This document shows positions 49,677 through 60,831 of a DNA stretch of 64,000 bases, one piece after another. A program made the translations under genes and the position numbers. Location: contig NW_003314314.1 of NCBI RefSeq assembly GCF_000143415.4, positions 369,443-433,442 of the forward strand, given 5' to 3'. The stretch's first letter is position 1; the number at the start of each line of letters is the position of its first letter. The notes under the pieces were generated by a model. That model saw nothing but the letters and a program-made list of their open reading frames with translations. It did no database searches and was not told the origin of the DNA. Source of the DNA: Selaginella moellendorffii (Eukaryota; Streptophyta; Lycopodiopsida; Selaginellales; Selaginellaceae).

Positions 49677-51634
49677 ATGGATCGCCCGGCCAGAATCTTG
49701 CTTCTTGTTCTTGCGTGCTGCTGCGCATCGCTCTTCTTCCCGCTCGCCGCCGCCTCGAGAGCGCTCAAGGATCATCGACACCAGGGATTCAATGCTAGCG
49801 CCAGCGCCAGCGGAGCCATCGATAATCCCAGGTCCGATTTCTTCCCCAGGGTTTCTTGTTTCTTGGATGCTTCGATTCCTCGTTCTTGTCTGGATCAGTG
49901 CCCCTGCTTGGGCGAGATTTGGAGGAATTCCTTTCGGATTTCCAGTCCCATTCCTGTTAGCTAGAGCATTAGGTGAGATGTGTTGATTGTCGAGGCAGAA
50001 GAGGTACTTCCTAGTCGTTGTTCTTCTGGTGGATTTCCACCAGGGAGATTCGAACCCCTGGTCTGGTCTCACTCTTACTGCCGAGATTCGAACGCGCGTC
50101 CTCTTTGTCCTTTGAAAAAATTTCGACTCACTCCGGGTCTTTTTCTCAGAGGGAATGGCACACAAAGGAGGGAAGCGTTCTCGCTACTGGGCTGTGGCAG
50201 CAGCGGCAATCCGATCGACGACTGCTGGCGCTGCGACTCAAACTGGCACAACAACCGCAAGCGCCTGGCCGAATGCGCGATTGGATTCGGCCGCAACGCG
50301 ATTGGGGGTAAGAACGGGGAGATCTACGTCGTCACCGACTCGAGCGACGACGACCCAGTGAACCCCAAGCCCGGCACGCTGCGCTACGGCGTCATCCAGT
50401 CGGAGCCGCTGTGGATCATCTTCGAGCGCGACATGAGCATCCGGCTGAGCCAGGAGTTGATCGTCAACAGCTACAAGACGATCGATGGGCGAGGCGCCAA
50501 CGTCGAGATTGCTCACGGCCCCTGCATCACGATCCAGTACGTGTCCCATGTCATCGTCCACGGCATCGCGGTCCACGATTGCAAGCCTGGGGGACCGGCG
50601 ATGGTGAGGAGCAGCACGACTCACTTCGGATGGAGGACGGTGTCGGACGGGGACGGGATTTCCATCTTTGGATCCAACAACATCTGGGTGGATCACTGCA
50701 CGCTCGCACGCTGCACTGATGGTCTCATCGATGCCATCATGGCTTCCACGGACATTACCATTTCAAACAACCATTTCAGCGACCATGACAAGGTGTGTGC
50801 TCTGCTCTCTCTCTTTTCTCCAAAGTATTCCTTGTTTACAGCAATTCCCCGGACTGGGTTCTTGCATGGGTGTTTTTTTTCTTGATGTGTTCTTGCGTCT
50901 TTGCTCGCCAGGTTGCTTGGGTGATTGTTTTCTTTATGTGTTCTTGTGTGTTTGCTCGCTAGATTGCGTGTCTTGGAAGATTTCTGGTAGCGTAACTGGT
51001 TTTTCTCACGCTTGAGTTGTCGATTTGCAGGTGATGCTCCTGGGACACAACGACGATTACACTGCGGACCGGGCAATGCAAGTGACTGTAGCTTACAATC
51101 ACTTTGGACAGGGTTTAATCGAAAGAATGCCGAGGTCAGCCTCATCCTTTTGCTTTCTTAGCGCACGGGTTTGGCTTTTCTAAACTGGATTTCGTTTTCT
51201 TCTTTTGCTTTTGTAGATGCCGACACGGATACTTCCACGTCGTCAACAACGATTACACCGAGTGGAGGATGTACGCCATTGGAGGCAGCGCGAACCCCAC
51301 GATTAACGCCGAAGGCAATAGATTCTTTGCGGGATTCAACGAAAACTCGAAAGAGGTAACTCTTTACAACTTTTTGTTTGTATACACAAACCTCATGTTT
51401 GCTTCTAAACAGATAACAAAGCGAGAGTACACGGAGGAATCCATATGGAAGAGCTGGAACTGGAGATCCGAGGGGAACTTGTTCCTGAATGGAGCGTACT
51501 TCATCACGTCTGGAGCTGGATCCGGGTCGGTCTACGGCAAGGCCTCGAGCCTCGCCGCCAAGCCCGCGGCCTACGTTGGTGAGCTAACTCTCTCGGCAGG
51601 AGCACTTCTCTGCGGCATAGGATTTCCATGCTGA
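49677..51634 (+). CDS. Pectate lyase (polysaccharide lyase 1)
   Basis: A secreted calcium-dependent enzyme that cleaves de-esterified pectin by beta-elimination. Exons are 49677-49831, 50150-50792, 51031-51134, 51217-51355 and 51413-51634, 420 residues. The signal peptide is [20 protein letters not shown]. The catalytic domain shows [52 protein letters not shown] (calcium-binding Asp residues), HNDDYTADR and [17 protein letters not shown] with the catalytic Arg. The C-terminus ([13 protein letters not shown]) is the usual two-cysteine ending. An in-frame ATG at 49248 was rejected because the extension is low-complexity 5' UTR. It is convergent with NTH1. Fragments of this gene are scattered over 55-64 kb. 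Confidence 0.93.
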
Positions 51635-52041
51635 CTTGAGGATGATCATCGCCATCGCCATCGCCAGTCGTCATCAGCAGCTGTACAGCAGTACTCCTAT
51701 AGCTCCTCGATCGGTCTCGCCCTCTTAATTAGCCACTGCGGACTACGATTTTTTTGAAGGTCTCGGACGGAATAAGCGGTGTTCCATCGCTAGAGGGGTG
51801 GTTACACGATGGAGAGAGAGAGAAAGAGAGGAGCTCCATCTCTCTTTTCCATCTCCATGGAAGCAAGAAGAAGAAGGAAAGTCTGGCAACCTCGGCCGGG
51901 AATGGAAGAACACTGGAAAGAGTTCTCCAGCCTTGGCGCGGAAGCGTTGTTTGTTTGCTCTTTCCATATGAAACAAAGAAAGTAGCTTTAAGTACCTCCG
52001 GAAGTTTTAGTTTTGCTTGATTATAACGCGAAGAACTTGTT
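51635..52041. other. Shared 3' region of pectate lyase and NTH1
   Basis: Contains the 3' UTRs of both genes. Pieces of this stretch (for example the GAGAGAGAG run and GGAAGAACACTGGAAAGAG) recur at 56.2-56.5, 59.3-59.5 and, inverted, 63.3-63.4 kb. Confidence 0.6.
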
Positions 52042-53525
52042 CTAGCTCTTGCTTCCCTTGTGCTTAAACGCTGCCGGACACAAGTTACTAATCAAGCAGT
52101 CGCCACAGCGAGGACGAAGTGGAGTGCAAATGGTCTGACCAAATCCAACCTGCGAAGAAAATCGATGCATGAAAAAAACATGGAACAAAAGCGAACCAGC
52201 AATGGATTGATCGGAACCCATTCTTCCCTCGGCAGCCACGACTCTAGCGAGATCCGCGTCTCCTCTGGAGTTTTCGTGTCCTTTCAAAGCAAACAAGTAT
52301 GGATCACAGTCTAGAGAGAACTTTGCTGGAAGAAACAACGTACCAAGCGTTTCTTGGATGTTGATTTTGGATGTGAGACCCATTCCAGCCGGTTTGTGAT
52401 ACGGTGGACGTGAGTGTCGACACAAATGCCATGCACGCTCTCCCAGCCGACGTTCATCACCTAGATAAAGTTTTGGAACTCCGAAGGAACAAAAGGAAGA
52501 ACTTTGTTTTACCAGATGAGCCATCTTTGGGCCGATTCCAGGAAGAGCGAGGAGTTCACTGAGCGTTTTAGGAATGTCTCCTTGGTACTTTTCCAGGCAC
52601 AGTGCCGCGACTTTCTTGAGATAACTGGCCTTTCTCGCATAGAAGCCAACCTTTCACGAGTCACAGGATCAGAAAAGAGTCGCGAACGCCAGAGTTTTCC
52701 GCACCGGATAGATCGCATCTCTGATTGTCGACTCTTCGGCTTTGGAGAGATCTTCCATCGACAACAAGTGCCGCTCCGAAAGCCGCTTCATCGCACCTGA
52801 GCAGGCTTAAAGTTAAGATCCGAGGGGTATAGGAAACGATCAGAGTATCAAATAATAAACACCATGGTTTACTTCGTCTTTAGTCTGGCTGGAGAGCAGC
52901 GCAGATATGAGAACTGCAACTCTTCGCTCCTGAAAAGCGAAGAAAATCCATTTTGTTCTTCCAAGAAGAAGAAGAAACTAAAAACCTTTGGTGGAAGAGA
53001 GATTCCAGCTTTCTCGCATCCCATGGAGTCGACTGGGGCATCCTCAGAAGCTCTCATTTTGCGTATCCCTTCCAAAACTTCTTTCCACTTTGGAGGCTCT
53101 CCTGTTAGATGATTACTTTGCTACAAATAAAGATGGAATAGAATTGAATAGAAGCGCTACCTTTCTTCTTTAAATCCATAGCTTGATTGCCATCGTCACA
53201 ATTTCCCTATCGAAAGGAATGAAAAAAAGAAAGAAAGAGAAAGAAAGAATGCGAACCTCGTAAGAGACTTTTACAAATGCACGCTTGGAAGCCCTCTGGC
53301 TATGGACATTCGAAGAACTCCTTTTGTAAGTCCTAAGGCTGGAGGGGCTGGATTCCTGCTTGATCCTCCTCGGCACAAACGCATCGCTCTTGAGCTCAAA
53401 CTCGGAGAAAACCGATGAAACATCGCGATTCCTGCGATGCGCCTCACGAGAAAATGAGTGCATCAGACAAGAAAGGAAACTCACTGTGCAGGAGGAGGCG
53501 CGCCATCGCCAGAAAACTCCGCCAT
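52042..53525 (-). CDS. NTH1: Endonuclease III homologue (DNA glycosylase/AP lyase)
   Basis: A base-excision-repair enzyme that removes oxidised pyrimidines and nicks the AP site, in nucleus or organelles. Ten exons: 53525-53485, 53431-53257, 53206-53161, 53101-52986, 52929-52863, 52796-52705, 52650-52513, 52460-52344, 52280-52197 and 52149-52042, 327 residues. It has the helix-hairpin-helix [11 protein letters not shown] with the catalytic Lys, the catalytic Asp in [22 protein letters not shown], and the 4Fe-4S cluster ligands [17 protein letters not shown] (C-x6-C-x2-C-x5-C). The N-terminus (about 100 residues) is basic and Ser-rich, possibly with nuclear or organellar targeting. A partial duplicate of the last exons lies near 59.55-59.94 kb. 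Confidence 0.93.
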
Positions 53526-53597
53526 TAGAATTAATCGAAGAAACCTAAAACCCTGCGATATGTTCCATCAGGAATGTAAAATAAAATTTGCTGATGC

Positions 53598-53690
53598 TAT
53601 TGACCAGTCAACGAAAATTGTTGACCACGTGTCCATTGACCGTGACCAGTCAACGATGGCCGATGGGTCAACGGCACGACTTGACTAAAA
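53598..53690. promoter_or_regulatory. W-box and G-box cluster upstream of NTH1
   Basis: About 70-165 nt from the NTH1 start codon there are seven TTGACY motifs in either orientation (TTGACC, GTCAAC, TTGACT), plus a G-box core CACGTG inside GACCACGTGTCC. Similar density occurs in intron 1 of the 4CL-like gene at 27.8 kb. WRKY and bZIP/bHLH control is inferred. Confidence 0.45.
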
Positions 53691-53799
53691 TCTTCCGAAA
53701 ACTCTTTAAAATTTGCTAGTATATAGCAATTTTTTTCATAAAAAATAACTTGGTAACTAGAATGACTGAGTCACTTCATGATTATCAAAAAGAACAATA

Positions 53800-53890
53800 T
53801 AGAAGAAGGTGCTCCCCTGGGTCTGTCAGTCTTTTGCAATGTCTTGGATTGAACCGGGGACCTCTACTGTGTGAGCCACCCAAGCTCATG
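53800..53890 (-). repeat. tRNA-related (SINE-like) fragment
   Basis: The reverse strand contains TGGCTCACACAGTAGAGG (A-box-like) followed about 10 nt later by GGTTCAATCC (B-box). No cloverleaf closes and no poly-A tail or duplication is visible, so this is a weak call. Confidence 0.3.
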
Positions 53891-53989
53891 AAACCTAGCT
53901 TCACTCTGTATCTCCAGTATTCTTTTCTCGATCATGGCTTGGAAGGCATACGCTGAAAGTCTCCTTCCAATTCACAATTGCTGATGAAG

Positions 53990-54290
53990 GTTGTGCCCAA
54001 GATCTAGGCACCGTGCACGAAATGCAAAGATAAGATTGTATCTCAGATCTATTACAACGTCTCAGGTACGTCCAAGAGAAATCTCTTCATGACAATAGAG
54101 CTGTTTCAAACTATATGCTTATATTCTGGAAGTGGATGATCCACACTACACATTCACTGACGATTTAAAAAAAATCATAAAGAAGAAGAAGAAGAGGAGT
54201 TCGAATCAGGAGATTTCTGAGCCAAACAAGGATAAACATGGCACCTGCTGTTGCTGCTCTTCTAGTGGTCTGAAGCTTGACCATTTCTAG
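53990..54290 (+). pseudogene. HMA-family pseudogene
   Basis: The plus strand shows a decayed copy of the HMA gene: exon 2 (53990-54065) reads VVPKI, a stop TAG, then APCTKCKDKIVSQIYYNVS with the C-x2-C loop still present, then a GT splice site. Exon 3 (about 54128-54290) reads LEVDDPHYTFTDDL, a Lys-only run and TCCCCSSSG. The in-frame stop and the lost first exon make it non-functional. It is in opposite orientation to the three intact copies downstream. Confidence 0.7.
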
Positions 54291-54890
54291 AAGTTCTACG
54301 TTTTTTCACTTGCCAGCTTAATCTTATTCCCTTTTCTATTTTTATTTTTAGAGTCTCGACAAAGCCAATGTGGCCGATGAATTCTCGGCCAGCTCCATCT
54401 GACAGCCTGGTCGCTCGTCTCGTGAGGAAAGGTCTTCCATAACAACTTTATGAATTCTTCACATGACATTTTTTTAAGTTGTCGTCCACCTTGCCTCTGA
54501 CTCCTTGTAGTACCGTTGGACACAATCTCACAAGTTCATGTCAAAGTCAATGCTTGTAAACAGGGACTTGACTTGAATAGTGCCTATAGCCAAACTTGCA
54601 TTGCTTTTTATGAAGCTTTTACGATTCCCCGGAATGATTCCTTCATGCAGGCGTAACATCCTTGAAATTTAATCGCAACGATGGGAACGACCATTTCAAC
54701 GTAGCACTCGCGTGCTCGGGATGTTAGATGGACAATCCTATTGCAAGAAATTTTTTATGAAAGAAAACGAATGATCTGGTGCTCTACGTTAAACCCTCGT
54801 TCGAAATTTATTACAAGGAAAACAGAGAGGAGACATCGATCATCTCATCCACAACGAAAACTCTTTGTGATCAGCAATCAGTCCCGAATT
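54291..54890. other. Duplicated 3' flank of HMA copy D1
   Basis: About 54590-54750 recurs at 57160-57350 and 62080-62240 (core CATTTCAACGTAGCACTCG). It contains TTGACT motifs at 54545-54580 but no gene. Confidence 0.5.
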
Positions 54891-55299
54891 CTAGCAGCAG
54901 CAGCAAGAGCAGCAGCAGCAGCAATCGTCCTTTGGCTTCGGCTTGGGCTTTTCCACCTTGATCTCCTGGAAGGATTCCACAGAAATACACTTGCGTTGCT
55001 TCTCGGTGGCCTTGAGGATGTCGTCCACCTTGAAATCACCCGTGAAGGTGTAAAAGGGATCGTTAACCTCCACTTTCTTCACACCTGCAAGAGCACGAAG
55101 ATCTCTTGATCAGCGATCAAAATTTGGGAGAATTTGCGGAAATCTACACTCACCGGAGACGCCGTGATAGATCTGAGACATAATCTTGTCCTTGCATTTG
55201 TTGCAAGAGTCCACTTTCAAGACAACCTGCAGCACAGAGCTCGAGATCAAACAAGGCTCAACGAAATCAGCCAGACGCAATGCTCACCTTCCAAGCCAT
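54891..55299 (-). CDS. Small HMA protein with poly-Cys tail (D1)
   Basis: A 92-residue HMA protein. Exons are 55299-55288 (12 nt, MAWK), 55226-55154 and 55084-54891. The metal loop is VDSCNKCKDKIM (C-x2-C); the fold continues FYTFTGDFKVDDIL and CISVESFQEI, then a Lys/Pro linker (EKPKPKPKDD) and the end CCCCCSCCCC, ten residues of which nine are cysteine, coded by a TGC trinucleotide run. Exon phases match genes A-C at 22-26 kb. Two further near-identical copies follow (D2, D3). Metal binding and possible membrane association through acylated cysteines are inference. Confidence 0.85.
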
Positions 55300-55639
55300 C
55301 TTGATTGTCTACGAATTTGCAGATCACAGTTGTGAAATTCGCAGCTTTGACAAGCTTGAGACGCTAGATACCGGAAGACGGAGAAGCGGAAGAGAAGAGG
55401 GCCCTGCTGCTGACTGGGGAGACGTCATCAATTTAAGCAGTCGGATGGAATGCTTTCCACGGTTTACGCCGTGTGGAAGCCGGTCTTTGTATGTATGATG
55501 AATCCCGCGCACGTTCGTAAAAAGAAAACCTTTTTTTATTATAATACTTTTTATATCGAGACATAGGCGCCAAAGCCCTAATTTTTGGAACAGAAATGTA
55601 GATTTGAACTTGATGGTCTCGCTGGCGTGCAAGAGCTGG
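55300..55639. other. Promoter region of HMA copy D1
   Basis: Conserved at 57899-58230 and 62774-63110. It includes the repeated GTTCGTAAAAAGAAAAC and TTTATTATAATACTTTTTATA segments. No gene seen. Confidence 0.5.
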
Positions 55640-55722
55640 CGCGCTCACACCGGCGTGGAGCTCCACTTCTGCGATCGTCCACGACGCCATCTCCAGCGTC
55701 ATCGCGTGCCTCCGCAAGGTCT
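55640..55722 (+). pseudogene. Captured exon of unknown origin, short copy
   Basis: GGCGTGGAGCTCCACTTCTGCGA... to CTCCGCAAGGTCTG. It is an internally deleted version of the longer copy at 58240-58436. Confidence 0.5.
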
Positions 55723-56290
55723 GTTTAGAAGCAAACATGAGGTTTGTATACAGACAAAAAGTTGTAAGAGTTAACCTCTTTCGAGTTTTCGTTGAATCCC
55801 TTTGGCGTTAATCATGGGGATGGCTCCAGTCGGTGTAATCGTTGTTGACGACGTGGAAGTATCCATGTCGGCATCTACAAAAGCAGAAGAAGAAGACGAA
55901 ATCCTGTTCGAACAGGGCAATGCAAGTTTACAATCACTTTGGACAGCATCCTTTTTCTTTCTTAGCTCACAGCAGCACGACATTCTGATCTGCGATCTAC
56001 GAGATCCGAGCAACCCTACGTCGCGGCGCGGAATGGAGCGTACTTCATCACATCTGGAGTTGGATCCGGGTCGGTCTAGGGCAAAGCGTCGAGCCTCGCC
56101 GCCAAGCCGCGGCCTACGTCAGTAGCACTTCTCTGCGGCACAGATTCCATGCTGACTAGTGATTATCATCGCCAGTCGTCATCAGCAGCTGTACAGCATT
56201 ACTGGACTGCGGACTAATTGTTATCCCTCTTAATTATTTGAAGGTCTCGGAAGGAATAAGCTGGTGCAATATCATTTGAAGGATGGTTAC

Positions 56291-56327
<37 letters not shown>

Positions 56328-56510
56328 CCATCTCTCTCCTCCATCTCCATGGAAGAAAGAAGAAGGAAAGTCTGGCAACCTCGGCCGGGAATGGATGAAA
56401 ACTGGAAAGAGTTCTCTAGCCCTGACACGGAAGCGTTCTCTCCATTTATGAAACAAAGAAAGAAGTTGTACCTTTGGAAGTTTTGCTTGATCGTATCCTG
56501 AAAAACTTCT
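55723..56510. pseudogene. Rearranged pectate lyase fragments (unit 1)
   Basis: 55723-56000 is the reverse complement of pectate lyase 51150-51420 (exon 4, introns and the start of exon 5). From about 56020 the orientation changes to forward and matches 51490-52010 (end of exon 5 and 3' flank, including a longer GA repeat at 56294-56322). Frameshifts and deletions abolish coding. Confidence 0.75.
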
Positions 56511-57489
56511 TAGCTCTTAATAGATCATATGTGGATAAAAGATATAATGGAATAGTGCTAGTTGCTGCAACACAATGTGCAGCAATTTATTTTGTGTTGC
56601 TGATTAGGCAAATGGGAGAGTTTGAGAATATTCACAACATATTATTATTCTATAAATGTGATAACATAATAGAATGCTTATTACTATTTAACATTTATTC
56701 CTTGGAGAAACTACATGGTTAACTAAACTAAAGATAAGGTAGTACCAACTTGAGGAACACCCAATTGCTGGTCTGACGAATGAGCCTAGCAGCTCATCTA
56801 GACAAAAAGTGGGGTGAATCTAGTAGGCCAGGGCATTGAGATGGAACAGCTGTTTGCAGGGCAGAAATGTGCTCAAGGACTTGTATACGTATGCGGATCC
56901 ATCATACACGTGGTGCTCTCTCTCCAGGAGTGCAGATGAAAGATATGTGGATTATATTGCCCAGCTCCTGTTCGACGATCTGCTGCCTCCACCTTAATTG
57001 TCTTGGGAAATCACAGCTTTGATCGCAACTGAGACACTAGATACCGAGTCGGAGAGACGGAGACCGGAGAGGGCAAGCCGTACATACTTGGGGCGAAAGA
57101 TGGACTGCTGGTTCTAGATTAATCATAGATTAATATAAGTAATTTGAATTATATCCCAGCAAGCTACATACGGCAACTCGCATTACTTTTTCGAAGCTTC
57201 TACGATTCCCCGCTGATTCCTTTATGCAGGCTTTGTGTGTCAACATCCTTGAAATTTAAACATTTCCGCTCCCCCAAAGATGGGAAGAACCATTTCAACG
57301 TAGCACTCGCATGCTCTGGATGTTAGAATCTCAATCCTATTGCAACAAAAATTTGGTGAAATACACCGAATGATCAGGTGCTCTACGTTAAACCCTCGTT
57401 CGAACTTGATTACAAGGAAAACAGAGAGGAGAGATCGATCATCTCATCCACAACAAAACCTATATATGATCAGCAATCAGTCCCGAATT
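56511..57489. repeat. Duplicated flank between array units
   Basis: 56518-56720 and 56705-57130 recur at 61128-61340 and 61470-61960 (shared GATCATATGTGGATAAAAG; AACACCCAATTGCTGGTCTG). It carries one decayed ORF (residues NRSYVDKRYNG) also present near 61130. No functional gene is supported. Confidence 0.6.
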
Positions 57490-57898
57490 CTAGCAGCAGG
57501 AGCAAGAGCAGCAGCAGCAGCAATCGTCCTTTGGCTTCGGCTTGGGCTTTTCCACCTTGATCTCATGGACGGATTCCACAGAAATACACTTGCGTTTCTT
57601 CTCGGTGGCCTTGAGGACGTCGTCCACCTTGAAATCACCCGTGAAGGTGTAAAGGGGATCTTTAACCTCCACTTTCTTCACACCTGCAAGAGCACGAAGA
57701 TCTCTTGATCAGCGATCAAAATTTGGGAGAATTTGCGGAAATCTACACTCACCGGAGACGCCGTGATAGATCTGAGACATCATCCTGTCCTTGCATTTGT
57801 TGCAAGAGTCCACTTTCAAGACAACCTGGAGCACAGAGCTCGAGATCAAACAAGGCTCAACGAAATCAGCCAGACGCAATGCTCACCTTCCAAGCCAT
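57490..57898 (-). CDS. Small HMA protein with poly-Cys tail (D2)
   Basis: A 92-residue paralogue of D1 with the same three-exon plan: 57898-57887 (MAWK), 57825-57753 and 57683-57490. The metal loop is VDSCNKCKDRMM; the end is DDCCCCCSCSCC. Changes from D1 are mostly conservative (KD PLYTF, EKKRK, VESVHEI). The frame and both splice sites are intact, although the surrounding duplicated pectate lyase and NTH1 pieces are destroyed. Confidence 0.85.
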
Positions 57899-58239
57899 CT
57901 TGATTGTCTACGAATTTGCAGATCACAGTTGTGAAATTCGCAGCTTTGACAAGCTTGAGACACTAGATACCGGAGGACGGAGAAGCGGAAGAGAAGAGGG
58001 CCCTGCTGCTGACTGGGGAGACGTCATGAATTTATATCCGAGCAGCAGTCGTTCCACTCCGTTTACGCAGAAAGTTTCCCGTAGGAATTGCCGTGTGGAA
58101 GCCGTGTTTGTAATCCCGCGCACGTTCGTAAAAAGAAAACGTTTTTTTATTATAATACTTTTTATATCGAGACCTAGAATCCATTTGGCGCCAAAGCCCT
58201 AATTTTTTGAACAGAAATGTAGGGTTTCATCTTGATGGT
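57899..58239. other. Promoter region of HMA copy D2
   Basis: Copy of the D1 upstream region; no gene seen. Confidence 0.5.
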
Positions 58240-58436
58240 CCCTGGCGCGCTCACACCGCCTGGATCGGCACGCTCGTCGTGCGGTGGAAGATCGCCCCCA
58301 ATTCGACAGCCAGGGCGTCATGATCCAGGAGGAGCGCCGCCGAATCTGTGGCAAGCACGGCGTGGAGCCCCACTTCTGCGATTGCGTCCACGACGCCATC
58401 TCCAGCGTCATCGCGTGCCTCCGCAAGGTCTGGTAA
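58240..58436 (+). pseudogene. Captured exon of unknown origin, longest copy
   Basis: An open frame with codon-like composition reads GVMIQEERRRICGKHGVEP and CVHDAISSVIACLRKVW over about 65 residues and ends before a GTCTGG. Shorter copies are at 55640-55722 and 63110-63245. I do not recognise the family and no source gene is visible in this window. It looks like an exon transplanted from elsewhere. Confidence 0.5.
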
Positions 58437-59535
58437 CTGGATCTTTGCGAGCTTCGAATTCGCGGATGGATTGGAGTACCTCTCCTCGGGGATGCCAGCG
58501 AGTTCCAGCGGCGTTTTGGAGAATCTCTTCACGCCGTCCATGCAAGAAAGCGCTCAAGGGGTTCCTGCAAGCGCTTGGCGGAATGCGCGATTGGATTCGG
58601 CCGCATGGTGTAAGACTCGATCTTTGGGTCCGTCCAACAACATCTGGCACGCTCGCTCGCTCCACTGATGGTCTCATCGACGCCATCATGGCTTCCACGA
58701 CAAGGTGAGTGCTCTGCTCTCTCTTTTCTCCAAAGTTTTCCTTGTTTACAGCATTTCCCCGGAACAGTTACGATACCAGAAATCTTCGAGCGAACACACA
58801 GGAACACATAAAGAAAGCAATCACCCAAACAATCTGGCGAGCAAAGACGCAAGAACACATCAAGAAAAAAACCACCCATGCAAGAACCCAGTTTTATTCA
58901 CGCTATTTGCAGGCTCAGATCTCCAGTTCCAGCTCTTCCAGATGGATTCCTCCGTGCACTCTCGCTTTGTTATCTGTTTAGAAGCAAACACGAGGTTTGT
59001 ATACAGACAAAAAGTTGTAAGAGTTAACCTCTTTCGAGTTTTCGTTGAATCCCGCAAAGAATTTATTGCCTTTGGCGTTACCTCCAATGGCTCCAGTCGG
59101 TGTAATCGTTGTTGACGACGTGGAAGTATCCATGTCGGCATCTACAAAAGCAGAAGAAGAAGACGAAATCCTGTTCGAACGGGGCAATACAAGTTTACGA
59201 TCACTTTGGACAGCATCCTTTTTCTTTCTTAGCTCACAGCAGCACGACATTCTGATCTGCGATCTACGAGATCCGAGCAACCCTACGTCGCGGCGCGGAA
59301 TGGAGCGTACTTCATCACATCTGGAGCTGGATCCGGAAGGAATAAGCGAGCGTGTTCCATCGCTAGCTCCATCTCTCTCCTCCATCTCAATGGAAGAAAG
59401 AAGAAGGAAAGTCTGGCAACCTCCGCCGGGAATGGATGAACACTGGAAAGAGTTCTCTAGCCCTGGCACGGAAGCGTTCTCTCCATTTATGAAACAAAGA
59501 AAGAAGTTGTACCTCTGGAAGTTTTGCTTGATACT
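58437..59535. pseudogene. Rearranged pectate lyase fragments (unit 2)
   Basis: About 58555-58755 is forward and matches pieces of exon 2 and intron 2 (50255-50300, 50690-50840) with internal deletions. About 58760-58900 is the inverse of intron 2 (50860-51000). About 58910-59240 is the inverse of 51170-51490. From 59290 on it is forward again and matches 51490-51520 joined to 51770-52010. The reading frame is lost. Confidence 0.8.
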
Positions 59536-59539
59536 TCTT

Positions 59540-59945
59540 AGCTCTTGCTTCCCTTGACATGCCTAAACGCTGCTTGACACAAGTTAGTAATGAAGCAGTC
59601 GCCACAGCAAGGCCAAGCGGATTGCAAATGGTCTGACCAAATCCATGCATGAAAAAAACATGGAACAAAATGGATTGATCGGAACCCATTCTTCCCCCGG
59701 CAACCACGACTCTAGCGAGATCCACGTCTCCTCTGGAGTTTTCGTGTCCTTTCAAAGCAAACAAGTATGGATCACAGTATAGAGAGAACTTTGCTGGAAG
59801 AAACAACGTACGAAGCGTTTTTTTGGATGTTGATTTTGGATATGATACGCATTCCAGTCGGTTTGTAATCCGGTGGACGTGAGTGTCGACACAAATGCAT
59901 GCACGCTCTCCACGTTCATCACCTACATAAAGTTTTGGAAGGCAA
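59540..59945 (-). pseudogene. NTH1 3' fragment
   Basis: The minus strand repeats NTH1 52030-52470 with losses: [14 protein letters not shown] and the HPKSTSKK region are recognisable, and GFGQTIC is followed by a frameshift that destroys the iron-sulfur cluster. The exons upstream of this point are absent. Confidence 0.8.
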
Positions 59946-60751
59946 AATGATTTATAAATAAAATATAAATGAGACAAAACAGATATAAAGCTATAATATA
60001 TAAATAAAAAATACATATAACTCAATATATTATTCTAAATGAACAAATAAACGAACACAACGAAAAAATAATATAGTATACACAAGGTACAACATGAATA
60101 TGGAAATTCCTGTCCTACAAATTTCAGCTTACCAAATAACACAAGAAAAATACAAATACTATATAAAATATTACATTTAAAAAAGAAAATAGCAATTGAA
60201 ATAACACAAAAAATAGCAACGGAAAATGAACTAGTAAATGGAGCAGATGGAGTATTATAAAATGTAACCCATATCAAAGAAGAAAACATAATAGATAGAA
60301 TCCCCAAATATAGAAACAGGTGAAAAAACAAAAGCTAAAGAGTAAATAAAAATAATTTTAAAAAACAAGATACCAATAAGAAAAGTAACAAGAATAATAA
60401 ATATTGCTAAAATCCAAAATTATGTTTTAAACAGAACCCACCATATGTAGGAAGAATAATACACAGAGCTTAAGGATCAACAGTAAAACAATTAGAATAT
60501 GACCTGTATAAAACAAAATATCAAAGACAAGCATATATAACATTATCAAGAGCACAAACATTAGAGGTAATAAAGATGCAGCTAAAGACATAATAAGAAT
60601 GACAACAGAAGCACCATGGCAAATTAATTTAATAGATTTACAAAAAGAGAAAAAATCTAACCAAACTAATACAAGTTTTAAATATAACATCTGTTACATC
60701 ATATCAAGAAGATATAAAGAGTGTTTCAATATTATTATTATTAAATATAAT

Positions 60752-60831
<80 letters not shown>

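Noticed and set aside
49990-50110. Two GATTCGAAC segments in pectate lyase intron 1 resembling tRNA B-boxes
   Set aside because: No matching A-box or cloverleaf on either strand; at most a worn SINE fragment.
49374-50165. 263-codon minus-strand ORF over the pectate lyase 5' end
   Set aside because: Antisense to exon 1 and intron 1 of a well-supported gene; the translation is Arg/Lys-rich without motifs.
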